A DNA stretch of 64,000 nucleotides from Clostridia bacterium. GTDB lineage: Bacteria > Bacillota > Clostridia > Christensenellales > CAG-138. The notes beneath the pieces were generated by a model, which saw only the letters and a program-made list of their open reading frames with translations, ran no database searches and had not been told where the DNA came from. Location of the stretch: positions 184,068 to 248,067 of the forward strand of contig JAFWOT010000002.1 of NCBI GenBank assembly GCA_017509785.1, in the 5' to 3' direction. Below are positions 42,247-49,588 of this stretch, piece by piece; the stretch's first letter is position 1; every line of letters begins with the position of its first letter. A program made the position numbers and the translations under genes.

Positions 42247-42483
42247 TGTAGGCTAGCCCGGTTCGACAAGGCCAAGACCATACACACCGAGGTCACCGAG
42301 CTGATTGCCGAGCGCACGGCCAGAAGGCGCCGGATCGAAACCTACCTGAAAGAGCTGCGGAACCGGGAGCCGCTGACGGAGTTCCGGGAAACAGACTGGC
42401 TGGCGATGGTGGACTACGTCACCGTTCACAGCAAGGACGACATCCGGGTGACCTTCAAGGACGGCACCGAGATCAAAGCATAA
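42247..42483 (+). pseudogene. C-terminal remnant of a large serine recombinase
   Basis: About 78 codons ending LTEFRETDWLAMVDYVTVHSK...VTFKDGTEIKA then stop. The Arg-rich helix (ERTARRRRIETYLKELRN) and this ending are typical of the extreme C-terminus of transposon-type serine recombinases. Catalytic and zinc-ribbon parts are absent. Homology begins exactly at the end of the second 19-bp repeat. Confidence 0.7.
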
Positions 42484-42491
42484 CCCCATAG

Positions 42492-42538
42492 ACGCAGCAA
42501 CGCCTCTTAACCACATTGGCTCGGAGGCGTTGCTGCGT
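42492..42538. terminator. Long terminator hairpin, left copy of a direct repeat
   Basis: 15-bp stem ACGCAGCAACGCCTC (42492-42506) / complement (42524-42538). Shares ACGCCTCT-AACCACAT-GGCTCGGAGGCGTT and TTATnTTTCTT downstream with 44691-44725. Confidence 0.85.
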
Positions 42539-42546
42539 TATATTTC

Positions 42547-43458
42547 TTATTTATTTCGTTTTCCGGTATTATCCGACCCTCTGATCTCTTCGTGGTAGAA
42601 ATAATCCACTATTACTGGATGCCCCTGCGGAACCCTGCCATATGGCATTTCATTATCCACGAACGGACAGTCATATGTCTTTGCCATTTCTTCCGCTTTT
42701 TTCTCCAATGCTTCAAAGTAGCTGCGGTTATGCTTGTTGTATATCTCATCATAAAGTGGCAAAAGCTCAGGACGCTTTTCGGCAATATAATCCATAATTG
42801 TCTTCTTGAAGCCGCCTCGCAGATTCAGATTCTCAAGCCAGAACAAATCGCATTGATTATGCACACGCTCAAAAATGGCTTCCAAGTCTGTGATGCCGGG
42901 AAATACGGGAGATACGAAACAGACTGTGCGGATACCTGCATCGTATATCTTTTTCATGGCGGCAATTCTGCGTTCAATGCTGACTGCGGCATCCATTTCG
43001 TTTTTGAAATTCTCATCAAGCGTATTTATCGACCACGAAACGGTAACCTGTCCCAGCTTTTTCAGCAGGTCAATGTCACGCACTACCAGATCGGACTTCG
43101 TGCAGATCAGGATATCCGCACCGCTGCCGATAAGCTGCTCCAACAGCTTTCTTGTATTGCCAAACCGCTCCTCTTGCGGATTGTATCCGTCAGTGACCGA
43201 GCCGATTACCACTCGCTGACCGGAATACTTCTTCGGATTTTTTATTTCAGGCCAACGCTTAACATCGAGAAAGGTTCCCCATTCTTCAGTATGTCCAGTA
43301 AAGCGTTTCATAAAGGAAGCATAGCAGTACTTACAGGCATGGGTACATCCCACGTAGGGATTCACAGAATATCCGCCCACGGGCAGACTGGATTTTGTCA
43401 TGATATTTTTTGTTTCGACCTCACCGATGAGAACGCCGTCCATATTTATCTGTGCCAT
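42547..43458 (-). CDS. SPL-family radical SAM protein
   Basis: 303 aa, start supported by GGAGG 10 nt upstream. The radical SAM cluster motif CTHACKYCYA binds a 4Fe-4S cluster. VIGSVTDGYNPQEER, ILICTKSDLVVRDIDLL and VSWSINTLDENFKNEMD match the spore-photoproduct-lyase-like (Rv2578c-type) group. Known relatives are mostly uncharacterised; true SPL repairs spore photoproduct, but its C-terminal Cys is not obvious here. It overlaps the upstream DUF5131 gene by 13 bp in a MarR-DUF5131-radical SAM operon. Both this protein and DUF5131 carry a CxxxCxxC-like motif, so they may act together on nucleic acid. Confidence 0.88.
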   Translation of the reverse strand: MAQINMDGVLIGEVETKNIMTKSSLPVGGYSVNPYVGCTHACKYCYASFMKRFTGHTEEWGTFLDVKRWPEIKNPKKYSGQRVVIGSVTDGYNPQEERFGNTRKLLEQLIGSGADILICTKSDLVVRDIDLLKKLGQVTVSWSINTLDENFKNEMDAAVSIERRIAAMKKIYDAGIRTVCFVSPVFPGITDLEAIFERVHNQCDLFWLENLNLRGGFKKTIMDYIAEKRPELLPLYDEIYNKHNRSYFEALEKKAEEMAKTYDCPFVDNEMPYGRVPQGHPVIVDYFYHEEIRGSDNTGKRNK

Positions 43459-44135
43459 GCTCTTTGTTCCTCCAATACCTTATTAAAAGACTCCGGCAGC
43501 TCCTGAATCATATTTTCATCCCCAATGATAGGTTCAAGATCTTCCTTCATAAAAACGGGAATTCCGGCTTCGTGTGCCTGATCCGTAAGTGACCATGCCC
43601 ATTCCGGCTCGGTACGCACCTTCTTGCTTTGCGCTCCGGTCATGGTACCGACAACGAGCCAATCAATGCAGGAAAGGTCTACTTCACCGGGATCATCAAA
43701 CAGCGGTTCAAATGTCATATGATAATGCTTTGCCCGGATATTCTTCCGAAGAGCATCGATTCTCCATAGTTCTGACTTTCTCGTTACCGTCACTCCGAAC
43801 CACGCATTATCAAGGTCTGTATCAAAATTCAACAAATCAGGTCGCTTGCTCAGAAAGAGAAACTGGTGCTGTGGGTTTTCACGTATCTTCGCAAACACCT
43901 CGTTCCGCCATTCATCCTGCCAACCGGCAAGATCGCTCATACCGGTTAGCAGAAAATTCTGCGGACGTTTTTTTCCCATCATTTTGAGCTTCCCCGGAAA
44001 AAACTCCGGTTTGGCAAAATCATCGATCATATGCCAGCGTTTCACGTTGTTACGGGCGTAGCAGTATTGACAGCCAACAGTACAGCCGATGACCAGATTC
44101 ATATTCTGTATCTGGTCCTTTATACAAACGCTCAT
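43446..44135 (-). CDS. DUF5131 (phage Gp37/Gp68-type) protein
   Basis: 229 aa. The motif NMNLVIGCTVGCQYCYARN is radical-SAM-like (CxxxCxxC). The remainder (FLLTGMSDLAGWQDEW, QFLFLSKRPDLLNF, WFGVTVTRKSELWRIDALR, FEPLFDDPGEVDL, DWLVVGTMTGAQSKKV) follows the DUF5131 family first seen in phages. Activity is unknown. It overlaps the MarR gene by 4 bp (ATGA) and the radical SAM gene by 13 bp, so all three are translationally coupled. Confidence 0.88.
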   Translation of the reverse strand: MSVCIKDQIQNMNLVIGCTVGCQYCYARNNVKRWHMIDDFAKPEFFPGKLKMMGKKRPQNFLLTGMSDLAGWQDEWRNEVFAKIRENPQHQFLFLSKRPDLLNFDTDLDNAWFGVTVTRKSELWRIDALRKNIRAKHYHMTFEPLFDDPGEVDLSCIDWLVVGTMTGAQSKKVRTEPEWAWSLTDQAHEAGIPVFMKEDLEPIIGDENMIQELPESFNKVLEEQRAWHR

Positions 44136-44563
44136 TCTTCACGCCACCCTTCAAGATTTTTTTGAATGCGTTCGAGATATGACTCAAACTGCACAATCTC
44201 GTTTTCCGAAAAGCCTTTATAATAGATCCTGCCCATTCCAGCAGAGACATCGTCATAATCAACTTTTAATTTATGTGCTTTTTCAGTAAGATGGAGAAGT
44301 GTTTTTCGCTTATCCTGCTGATCCTGTTCACGGCGGATAAGGCCGCTTTTCTCCATTCTTTCAAGCATGGTAGTAAGCGATGTGATGGCAAGACCACATT
44401 TTTCCGACACGGTTTTGATTGGCACACCGTCCTCCTGCCATAGCGCATAAAGAATACGTCCCTGTGCGCCATTGAAGGCGTCGATGCCTTTTTTTAATAA
44501 AATCCGTTCGAAAACCCTGTCCCCAAGTTGTTTTATTTTCGTTACTAAAAATCCACCATTCAT
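44132..44563 (-). CDS. MarR-family repressor
   Basis: 143 aa from the ATG at 44563, 8 nt after TAGGAG; a GTG at 44566 is possible. The winged helix (GRILYALWQEDGVPIKTVSEKCGLAITSLTTMLERMEKSGLIRREQDQQDKRKTLLHLT) is split by the conserved DxR wing, here DQQDKRKT. Known: MarR dimers bind palindromes and release DNA on binding a small ligand or on thiol oxidation. The near-perfect 15-bp palindrome over its own promoter makes autoregulation very likely. The regulated partners are DUF5131 and the radical SAM protein. Confidence 0.92.
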   Translation of the reverse strand: MNGGFLVTKIKQLGDRVFERILLKKGIDAFNGAQGRILYALWQEDGVPIKTVSEKCGLAITSLTTMLERMEKSGLIRREQDQQDKRKTLLHLTEKAHKLKVDYDDVSAGMGRIYYKGFSENEIVQFESYLERIQKNLEGWREE

Positions 44564-44570
44564 CACAGAT

Positions 44571-44622
44571 ACTCCTATATCGTAGTTTCCATAATTCTAC
44601 TATATAGGAGTGTTTTTGTCAA
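44571..44622 (-). promoter_or_regulatory. MarR operon promoter with palindromic operator
   Basis: Minus strand: -35 TTGACA (44622-44617), 17-nt spacer, -10 TAGAAT (44599-44594). Operator arms ACTCCTATATCGTAG (44571-44585) and CTACTATATAGGAGT (44597-44611) match at 14 of 15 positions. One arm covers the -10 region and spacer, the other the ribosome site. Confidence 0.85.
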
Positions 44623-44690
44623 TGGATAAACTATGAACACTCTTCCAGATAAATGAATAATATATATCACCGAAACAGAGAAACGCCTCT

Positions 44691-44725
44691 AAACCACATC
44701 GGCTCGGAGGCGTTTTGTGTTATCT
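44691..44725. terminator. Terminator hairpin, right copy of the direct repeat
   Basis: AACGCCTC (44692-44699) pairs with GAGGCGTT (44707-44714). Same orientation and central sequence as 42492-42538. It terminates the leftward 61-aa gene. Confidence 0.8.
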
Positions 44726-44905
44726 TTCTTCAGGTGGGCAGATCTTCGGGAGGATTTCAAGGAAGTGTTGACCGATCTTCTCGGCATCATAGCCGTTGGC
44801 CTCGCAGATGAACCTGACGGTATCCGGCAGCAGTACACGGCCCTTTGCCTTCTCAGCTTTGTATTTCTGCCACTCCTCATATTCTTTGTTTGTAATTTGC
44901 TTCAT
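44720..44905 (-). CDS. Small hypothetical protein of mobile-element type
   Basis: 61 aa from the ATG at 44905 with GAGGTG 7 nt upstream. Begins MKQITNKEYEEWQKYKAEKA and ends HFLEILPKICPPEER. The pattern, including the conserved FICEANGYDAEKIG centre, is like short proteins found in conjugative elements of Clostridia. It was probably next to the recombinase remnant at 42247-42483 before the MarR operon came between them. Function unknown. Confidence 0.6.
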   Translation of the reverse strand: MKQITNKEYEEWQKYKAEKAKGRVLLPDTVRFICEANGYDAEKIGQHFLEILPKICPPEER

Positions 44906-45128
44906 GTATAGGCACCTCGTCAACCCGGAATTTGTTGGAATCAGCTATGCGCATCATTTATCGTTTTCCTACGCTTAATCCCATTCATCATAAAACACCG
45001 CGCTGACCCGATAAAGCAAAAGGTGACGTCGTGAATCGGCTCACGGGGGCGTCGAATTCGCGTTCGGCAACGCGGGCAAGACGTTCTCATCAAATCGGGC
45101 GGCGGGACCTCCTGCTAAGCGGGGAGCT

Positions 45129-45527
45129 CTAATTATAGAACGCGAGCAGCCCGCCCTTTTCGAATTCATGAAGCCCCAGCGCGCGGTAAAACCGCACGGC
45201 GGGGCTGCCCGCGTCCGTGACCACGAATATCTGGCGCACGTCGCGGTATTCCTCGAAAACCGACCGCATCAGCTTTCCGCCTATCCCTTTTCGTTGGTGT
45301 TTCTCCTCAACGAGAAGATCCTGTATCAGCACGGTATGCTCGCCGTCGCCGAGGCAGCGGATAAAGCCGACGAGCTCGCCGCCTTCAAACGCGCCGAGAG
45401 AGAACAGGGATTTTTCCCAAGCCCTGTTCAGCTTTGCGCCGTCTTTAAGATACGCCGTCCAGCCCGCTTCTTCGTAAAGCCGCTTTACGCTTCCCATATC
45501 GCTCGCGTTCAAACGCCTGTATTCCAT
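45129..45527 (-). CDS. GNAT-family N-acetyltransferase
   Basis: 132 aa from the ATG at 45527, 8 nt after GGAGG. The acetyl-CoA-binding motif A is LIQDLLVEEKHQRKGIGGKLMRSVF (Q/RxxGxG/A as QRKGIGG). Beta4-beta5 GFIRCLGDGEHTVLIQDLLV and the C-terminal AVRFYRALGLHEFEKGGLLAFYN complete the fold. Known: transfers acetyl from acetyl-CoA to an amine. The substrate is not predictable. It starts 15 bp after the ABC-F gene, in the same direction, so the two are probably co-transcribed and could share the drug-inducible leader. Confidence 0.88.
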   Translation of the reverse strand: MEYRRLNASDMGSVKRLYEEAGWTAYLKDGAKLNRAWEKSLFSLGAFEGGELVGFIRCLGDGEHTVLIQDLLVEEKHQRKGIGGKLMRSVFEEYRDVRQIFVVTDAGSPAVRFYRALGLHEFEKGGLLAFYN

Positions 45528-45541
45528 GTTTTTCACCTCCG

Positions 45542-47014
45542 TTAAAAATCGTTCAGATCATATTCGACTATCTTTTTGTTCTCGATAAGCAGCGCGTCCG
45601 TCGCGACCGCCCTCACGAACGCCCTGTCGTGCGAGGCGAAGAGCAGTGTCCCCTCGTACTCGGAGAGAAGCGCCTGTATCGCCTCGACGGACGGGATGTC
45701 GAGATAGTTCGTCGGCTCGTCGAGCACGAGCACGTTCGCGCTTGAAACGAATATGCGCGCAAAGGCGAGGCGCACACGCTCCCCGCCCGAGAGCACGGCG
45801 ACGGGCTTTTCGATATCGCTTGCCGAAAAGAGCAGCCTTGCAAGCACGTTACGCACGACCGTCTTCGGCTGCACGCTCGTTTCGTTCGCGCATTCGAGCA
45901 CGGAAAGCGAATCGTCAAGGTCGGACAGATCCTGCCTGAGATATCCGAGCTTCGCCTTCGGCACGATCCTGATGAGCTCTCCTTCGAGTATCAGCCGAAT
46001 GAGCGTAGTCTTGCCTGAGCCGTTCCCGCCGAGGAGCACCGTGCGCGTGCCGCGCTTCAGGCGGAACACGGCGTTCCCGAATATCTCCCTGCCGTTCGGG
46101 TAGGCGAAGGAGAGGTTTTCCGCTTCCATTATTATCGGGTTTCGCGGCGGGTCGGTCAGGCTGAAAAGCGGGCGTATCTTCGGGAGCTCCTTCGGCTTTT
46201 CCCTGACCTCCATGTGCTCCATGCGTTTTTTGATGTTCTCGGCGCTCCGCTCCAGGCCCTTCGCCTTGCCCTTGGGGCTCCTGCGCATGGATGAAAAATC
46301 GCGCACCTTCGCTTCGCTTGACGACATCCCGCGGGGCTTTTTCGCGATGTTTCCCGCCTGCTCCTTTTTCGCACGGTATGCGGCGGCGAGGCGGTCCATC
46401 TCGTCCGAATACCGCTCGTACTCAAAACGCGCCCGCTCGAACGCCCGCTTTTTCTGCTCGAGATATGAGGAATAGTTCCCCTCATAGCGCCTGACTTCGC
46501 CGTCCTCGATCTCGATGATGGAATCGCACTGTGCGTCCAGAAGGTCGCGGTCGTGGCTGACGAGGACGAAGGTCTCTATGCTCCAAAGCCTTTGAGAGAG
46601 GTATTTGACGCCCTCCTCGTCAAGGTGGGAGGTCGGCTCGTCTATAAGAAAGAGCGCGCTCTCCCCGCAGAAGAGCTCCGCAAGGCGAAGCCGCGTGCCC
46701 TCGCCGCCGCTGACGGAGGGGCTCCCCTCAAGCTCCCGTACTCCGAAGAGGCTTTTTTCCTCGGCGCTTGCCCAGCTTTCCCCGTTGCCCGCAAGCTGGC
46801 GGAAGTATCCCGGCTCGCAGTTTAGGGTAAGCGTCCCGCCGTCGGGGGCGAGCTTGCCCGAGAAAAGCTCCAGGAGAGTGGTCTTGCCGGAGCCGTTCAT
46901 GCCGACGAGACCTATCCTGTCGCCCTCGCGTATCTCTAATTTTTCTATACGGAAAATTCTGCGCGTGCCGAAAGAAACCGTTACGTTTTCGGCTGATAGA
47001 AGTGTTCTTTGCAT
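45542..47014 (-). CDS. ABC-F ribosomal protection ATPase (antibiotic resistance type)
   Basis: 490 aa, two ABC domains and no membrane segment. Walker A GMNGSGKTT and GGNGSGKTT; signatures SVSGGEGTR and VLSGGERVR; Walker B LFLIDEPTSHLDEEG and VLVLDEPTNYLDIPS. The charged inter-domain linker (about 175-280), with its EQAGNIAKKPRGMSSSEAK tip, is typical of the resistance group (Lsa/Vga/Msr/VmlR-like) rather than the housekeeping Uup/EttA type. Known: these displace macrolide, lincosamide, pleuromutilin or streptogramin drugs from the ribosome. The exact spectrum is unknown. A 176-nt leader with a short reading frame precedes it. AAGGAGGG lies 7 nt before the ATG. Confidence 0.9.
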   Translation of the reverse strand: MQRTLLSAENVTVSFGTRRIFRIEKLEIREGDRIGLVGMNGSGKTTLLELFSGKLAPDGGTLTLNCEPGYFRQLAGNGESWASAEEKSLFGVRELEGSPSVSGGEGTRLRLAELFCGESALFLIDEPTSHLDEEGVKYLSQRLWSIETFVLVSHDRDLLDAQCDSIIEIEDGEVRRYEGNYSSYLEQKKRAFERARFEYERYSDEMDRLAAAYRAKKEQAGNIAKKPRGMSSSEAKVRDFSSMRRSPKGKAKGLERSAENIKKRMEHMEVREKPKELPKIRPLFSLTDPPRNPIIMEAENLSFAYPNGREIFGNAVFRLKRGTRTVLLGGNGSGKTTLIRLILEGELIRIVPKAKLGYLRQDLSDLDDSLSVLECANETSVQPKTVVRNVLARLLFSASDIEKPVAVLSGGERVRLAFARIFVSSANVLVLDEPTNYLDIPSVEAIQALLSEYEGTLLFASHDRAFVRAVATDALLIENKKIVEYDLNDF

Positions 47015-47190
47015 AAAAATGCCCTCCTTGATCTTTCAAGAAGGGATCATCGAAAAAGCATAGAAGGGCATTATCCGCCCTGATGAAAATCGGATGATCC
47101 CAACGCGATGAGAGCCTGCCCGAAAACAGACCCTGAACAACGGCGTTTTGATCACCTGATCCTCATTTTTCTCCACACTTATCCTTTCAC
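47015..47190 (-). promoter_or_regulatory. Attenuator-type leader of the ABC-F gene
   Basis: On the minus strand: GGGATCATC and GATGATCCC close a long outer stem (47043-47051 with 47093-47101). Inside it AGGGC and GCCCT can pair. The segment AATGCCCT can instead pair with AGGGCATT, which contains the gene's own Shine-Dalgarno. Mutually exclusive pairings plus an upstream mini-ORF are what a translation attenuator needs. Confidence 0.65.
47152..47166 (-). CDS. Four-codon leader peptide MRIR
   Basis: ATG AGG ATC AGG TGA with GGAG 4 nt upstream, about 24 nt after the predicted transcript start. The peptide M-R-I-R fits the +x+ (Arg-x-Arg/Lys) macrolide-arrest motif known from Erm and Msr leader peptides such as those containing MRLR. 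Inference: ribosome stalling here would free the downstream start. Confidence 0.6.
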   Translation of the reverse strand: MRIR

Positions 47191-47197
47191 TGTATAT

Positions 47198-47226
47198 ATG
47201 TTACCACAGGACCCGCCGCCTGTCAA
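47198..47226 (-). promoter_or_regulatory. Promoter of the ABC-F gene
   Basis: Minus strand: -35 TTGACA (47226-47221), 17-nt spacer, -10 TAACAT (47203-47198). Confidence 0.7.
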
Positions 47227-47240
47227 CGGCTTGCGGCGTT

Positions 47241-48392
47241 TTATTCGGCGGAAGCTCCGTTCCGCTCCCTTGCGCCCTCCGCGGGGTAGGACTTCTCGCG
47301 GCGGAGACCGAAGAAGGAATCGAAATTCCTGCGCAGGACGGAGAGATTCTCCATATTGGCCTTGAAATAGCTCTTGCCGCCCTCGAAATAGCTTTCGGCG
47401 AGGCCGCTCATCACGAGCTTCGTCATGTGGTAGGAGACCGTCGGAGCTGTGACGGAGAAGGCCTCCGCGAGCTCGAGCCCGTACATCGGGCGGCGGCTGA
47501 TGGCCTGCAGCATCTCGAGGCGGGTCTGGTCGGAGAGAAGCTTGAAAACGGAGGCGAGGCGGTCGCTGTCCCTGCCCGAATAGAGGAGCTCCGCGAGCTC
47601 GTTCACGCCGACGCCGAGATACACGTCCATATTGCCGTATATGCCGTCGCGGATGTTGACGGTGTGCGGCGCGAGCACGCTTATGTGCGGCACGTGCCGC
47701 CCGCCGGCGCTGAGCTCGAAGCCGTGCTTTGCGCGCATGTACGCGGCGAGATCCCCGTATGAAGCGAGCTCCGCGAGCTGCCTTGAGACGGCGCGTTCGT
47801 ATATATCGGCGTTTTCGATTATTATCTTCACCGCGGGGCGGAGTATCTCGCCGAGCCGTAAAATGTGTTCTTCAAAGCGGGAGGAGAGCTCTATCAGCTT
47901 TATGCGGGTGAGGGAATTGACCCCGCTCTGCGCGACGGCCGCGGTAACGAGCCCGTCCTCGCCGGCCCTTCCGGCAAGGGAGGGTGCGCCCTCGTCCTCA
48001 AGATCGAAGAGGTAGCTCAAAAACAGCCTGTCCCGCTCCTCCTGCGTAAGCGCGAGCCTGCGGGCGATGATGGCGTCAAGGTCGGTTTCCTCCTCGCGGA
48101 GGCCCGCCCTGTAACCGAGCAGCAGCCACGCGGCGTTCGAGAGGGGCTGGCTCTCCCCGCCGATGGATCTGTCCAGCCCGAAGAAGAATTCGCATTCCGG
48201 ATCGAGCTCGTGAAAACGCGCGTCGAGCTTTTTTTCAAGCTCCAGCGAGGGCGCAAGCACCTTCTCTATGAGCGCGGCGACGTTCGGGTGGGAAGCCGTG
48301 AGCCGCTTCGCGTAGGCGGCGTTCGTTTCCGTTCCGATCCTGTTTGTGAAATAGACTATCGCGTCGTCGACCGGATAATAGTATTCTGTCAT
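47241..48392 (-). CDS. Long ArsR-type winged-helix regulator (second copy of the architecture)
   Basis: 383 aa from the ATG at 48392. A longer frame to 48503 would start inside the promoter region. A large helical N-terminal domain (to about 280) is followed by the winged helix (VFKLLSDQTRLEMLQAIS, YGLELAEAFSVTAPTVSYHMTKLVMSGLAES, GGKSYFKANMENL). This is the same layout as 40823-41932, but the sequences are well diverged. It is divergent from a dockerin-coding pair (48656-50362), with a 14-bp palindrome between them, so it probably controls itself and that transcript. Confidence 0.78.
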   Translation of the reverse strand: MTEYYYPVDDAIVYFTNRIGTETNAAYAKRLTASHPNVAALIEKVLAPSLELEKKLDARFHELDPECEFFFGLDRSIGGESQPLSNAAWLLLGYRAGLREEETDLDAIIARRLALTQEERDRLFLSYLFDLEDEGAPSLAGRAGEDGLVTAAVAQSGVNSLTRIKLIELSSRFEEHILRLGEILRPAVKIIIENADIYERAVSRQLAELASYGDLAAYMRAKHGFELSAGGRHVPHISVLAPHTVNIRDGIYGNMDVYLGVGVNELAELLYSGRDSDRLASVFKLLSDQTRLEMLQAISRRPMYGLELAEAFSVTAPTVSYHMTKLVMSGLAESYFEGGKSYFKANMENLSVLRRNFDSFFGLRREKSYPAEGARERNGASAE

Positions 48393-48464
48393 TGCCTTTC
48401 TTTTACGGCCGCTCCCGGCAGCCCGTGTCCTTTTGTGATATGATGCAGCGGAAACCGCAAACAT

Positions 48465-48526
48465 AAGATACCACATTTTTTTTCCAATGTCAACGATATT
48501 CAAAAGATAAATATCTAATATTAGAT
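48465..48526 (-). promoter_or_regulatory. Promoter of the ArsR-type gene and adjacent palindrome
   Basis: Minus strand: -35 TTGACA (48493-48488), 17-nt spacer, -10 TATCTT (48470-48465). Just upstream is the perfect palindrome ATCTAATATTAGAT (48513-48526), a likely operator. The word AGATGAACATC occurs at 48523 and again at 48630. Confidence 0.7.
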
Positions 48527-48563
48527 GAACATCAAATAATTTTGAAAATATGCGAAAAAGCCC

Positions 48564-48592
48564 TTGTATATGGCTGAAAGCTATGTTATAAT
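48564..48592 (+). promoter_or_regulatory. Promoter of the dockerin pair
   Basis: TTGTAT (48564-48569), 17-nt spacer, TATAAT (48587-48592). An ATTAG/CTAAT inverted repeat (about 48606-48623) follows in the leader. Confidence 0.65.
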
Positions 48593-48655
48593 CCTGTCAC
48601 GGGTGATTAGATGATTCACTAATCAAAAAGATGAACATCGAACAGGAGGCCGGGT

Positions 48656-49553
48656 ATGAGGAGCCGATCCGGGGCGGCGCTTGCGCTGCTTGCCGTATTT
48701 GCGATACTGCTGCCGAACCCCGGAGCCGCAAGCCTGAGCCCCCACGGAGGAGAGAACGGAGCTTCCCGCTCCGGTGGACCCATATGAGGAAGTCACCATA
48801 ATGGTGAAGCTGAAGGAGGATCCCGTGCTTCAGGACCCGCGGGCGGGCGACGAAGGCGTCAATGAGGAGGCGGCGAAGCTCCGCCCTGCACAGGATGAGG
48901 TCATAGCCCGGATAAACGGCGTCACATGGTCGCCCCGCCTGCAGGGCGCGGGTCAGGCAGATCTTCTCGCCGCCTGCACAACGAAGGCCTATATCGAGGT
49001 CCGGGGCTCCGCGCGCCCGAAGCTCGAGCTCGGCGACGACGACGCGAAAAGCGGCATATTCCGCATGAGCTTCGATATCGTGAATTTCGGCAGCGCTCCG
49101 CTCACGTATTCTCTCAACGCCAACGTGCAGACGGAAGGCGTCACCCCGGCTTCGCTCAACGGAGTCGATACCTACGTTATGACAGGCAGTCCCTGGGACG
49201 TCACGGGCAATATCGGTGTTGCACTTCCCTCCGCCGTGACGGTTCCCGCAATCGGAAGGAAGACCGTCACCGTCACGGTGAACGTCAACCCGTTTAAGGT
49301 GGAGCTCAATGAAAGGTTCCCTCTCGGCGCCTACATTGAGGGGTTCGTACGCCTTGACGGGACGGTCGACCTCAGCATACCCTTCCTCGGCTTCTGCGGG
49401 GATTGGGAATACCCCGCCGTGCTCGACCGCGGCTGTTGCTATGACGAATACCTCGGCGCTTCGCAGTACCCCGCGGCGGACGTCAACGGCGGCGGCAGAG
49501 CCGATTCCATAGACGCCCTGCGTATATTGAGGATGGCGATGGACCTCCTCTGA
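48656..49553 (+). pseudogene. Decayed S8 peptidase with dockerin: frameshift and lost catalytic domain
   Basis: Two joined parts in different frames. 48656 opens with AGGAGG, a signal peptide (MRSRSGAALALLAVFAILLP) and stops at the TGA near 48787. From about 48760 the next frame continues with a propeptide-like EEVTIMVKLKEDPVL. It then passes from QDEVIARINGV straight into SPRLQGAGQADLLAA, a segment that in lactocepin/C5a-type subtilases lies just after the active-site Ser. The Asp, His and Ser regions are absent. The rest is the Fn3-like domain (KLELGDDDAKSGIFRMSFDI) and one dockerin-like calcium loop (DVNGGGRADSIDALRIL). I infer a deleted and frameshifted cell-surface protease. Confidence 0.7.
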
Positions 49554-49588
49554 AGCAACCGTAATACAAACACAGGAGGAAAAATAAA

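Noticed and set aside
47241..48503. 420-aa version of the second ArsR-type regulator
   Set aside because: The extra N-terminal codons overlap the predicted promoter at 48465-48493; MTEYYYPVDD at 48392 is the sensible start.
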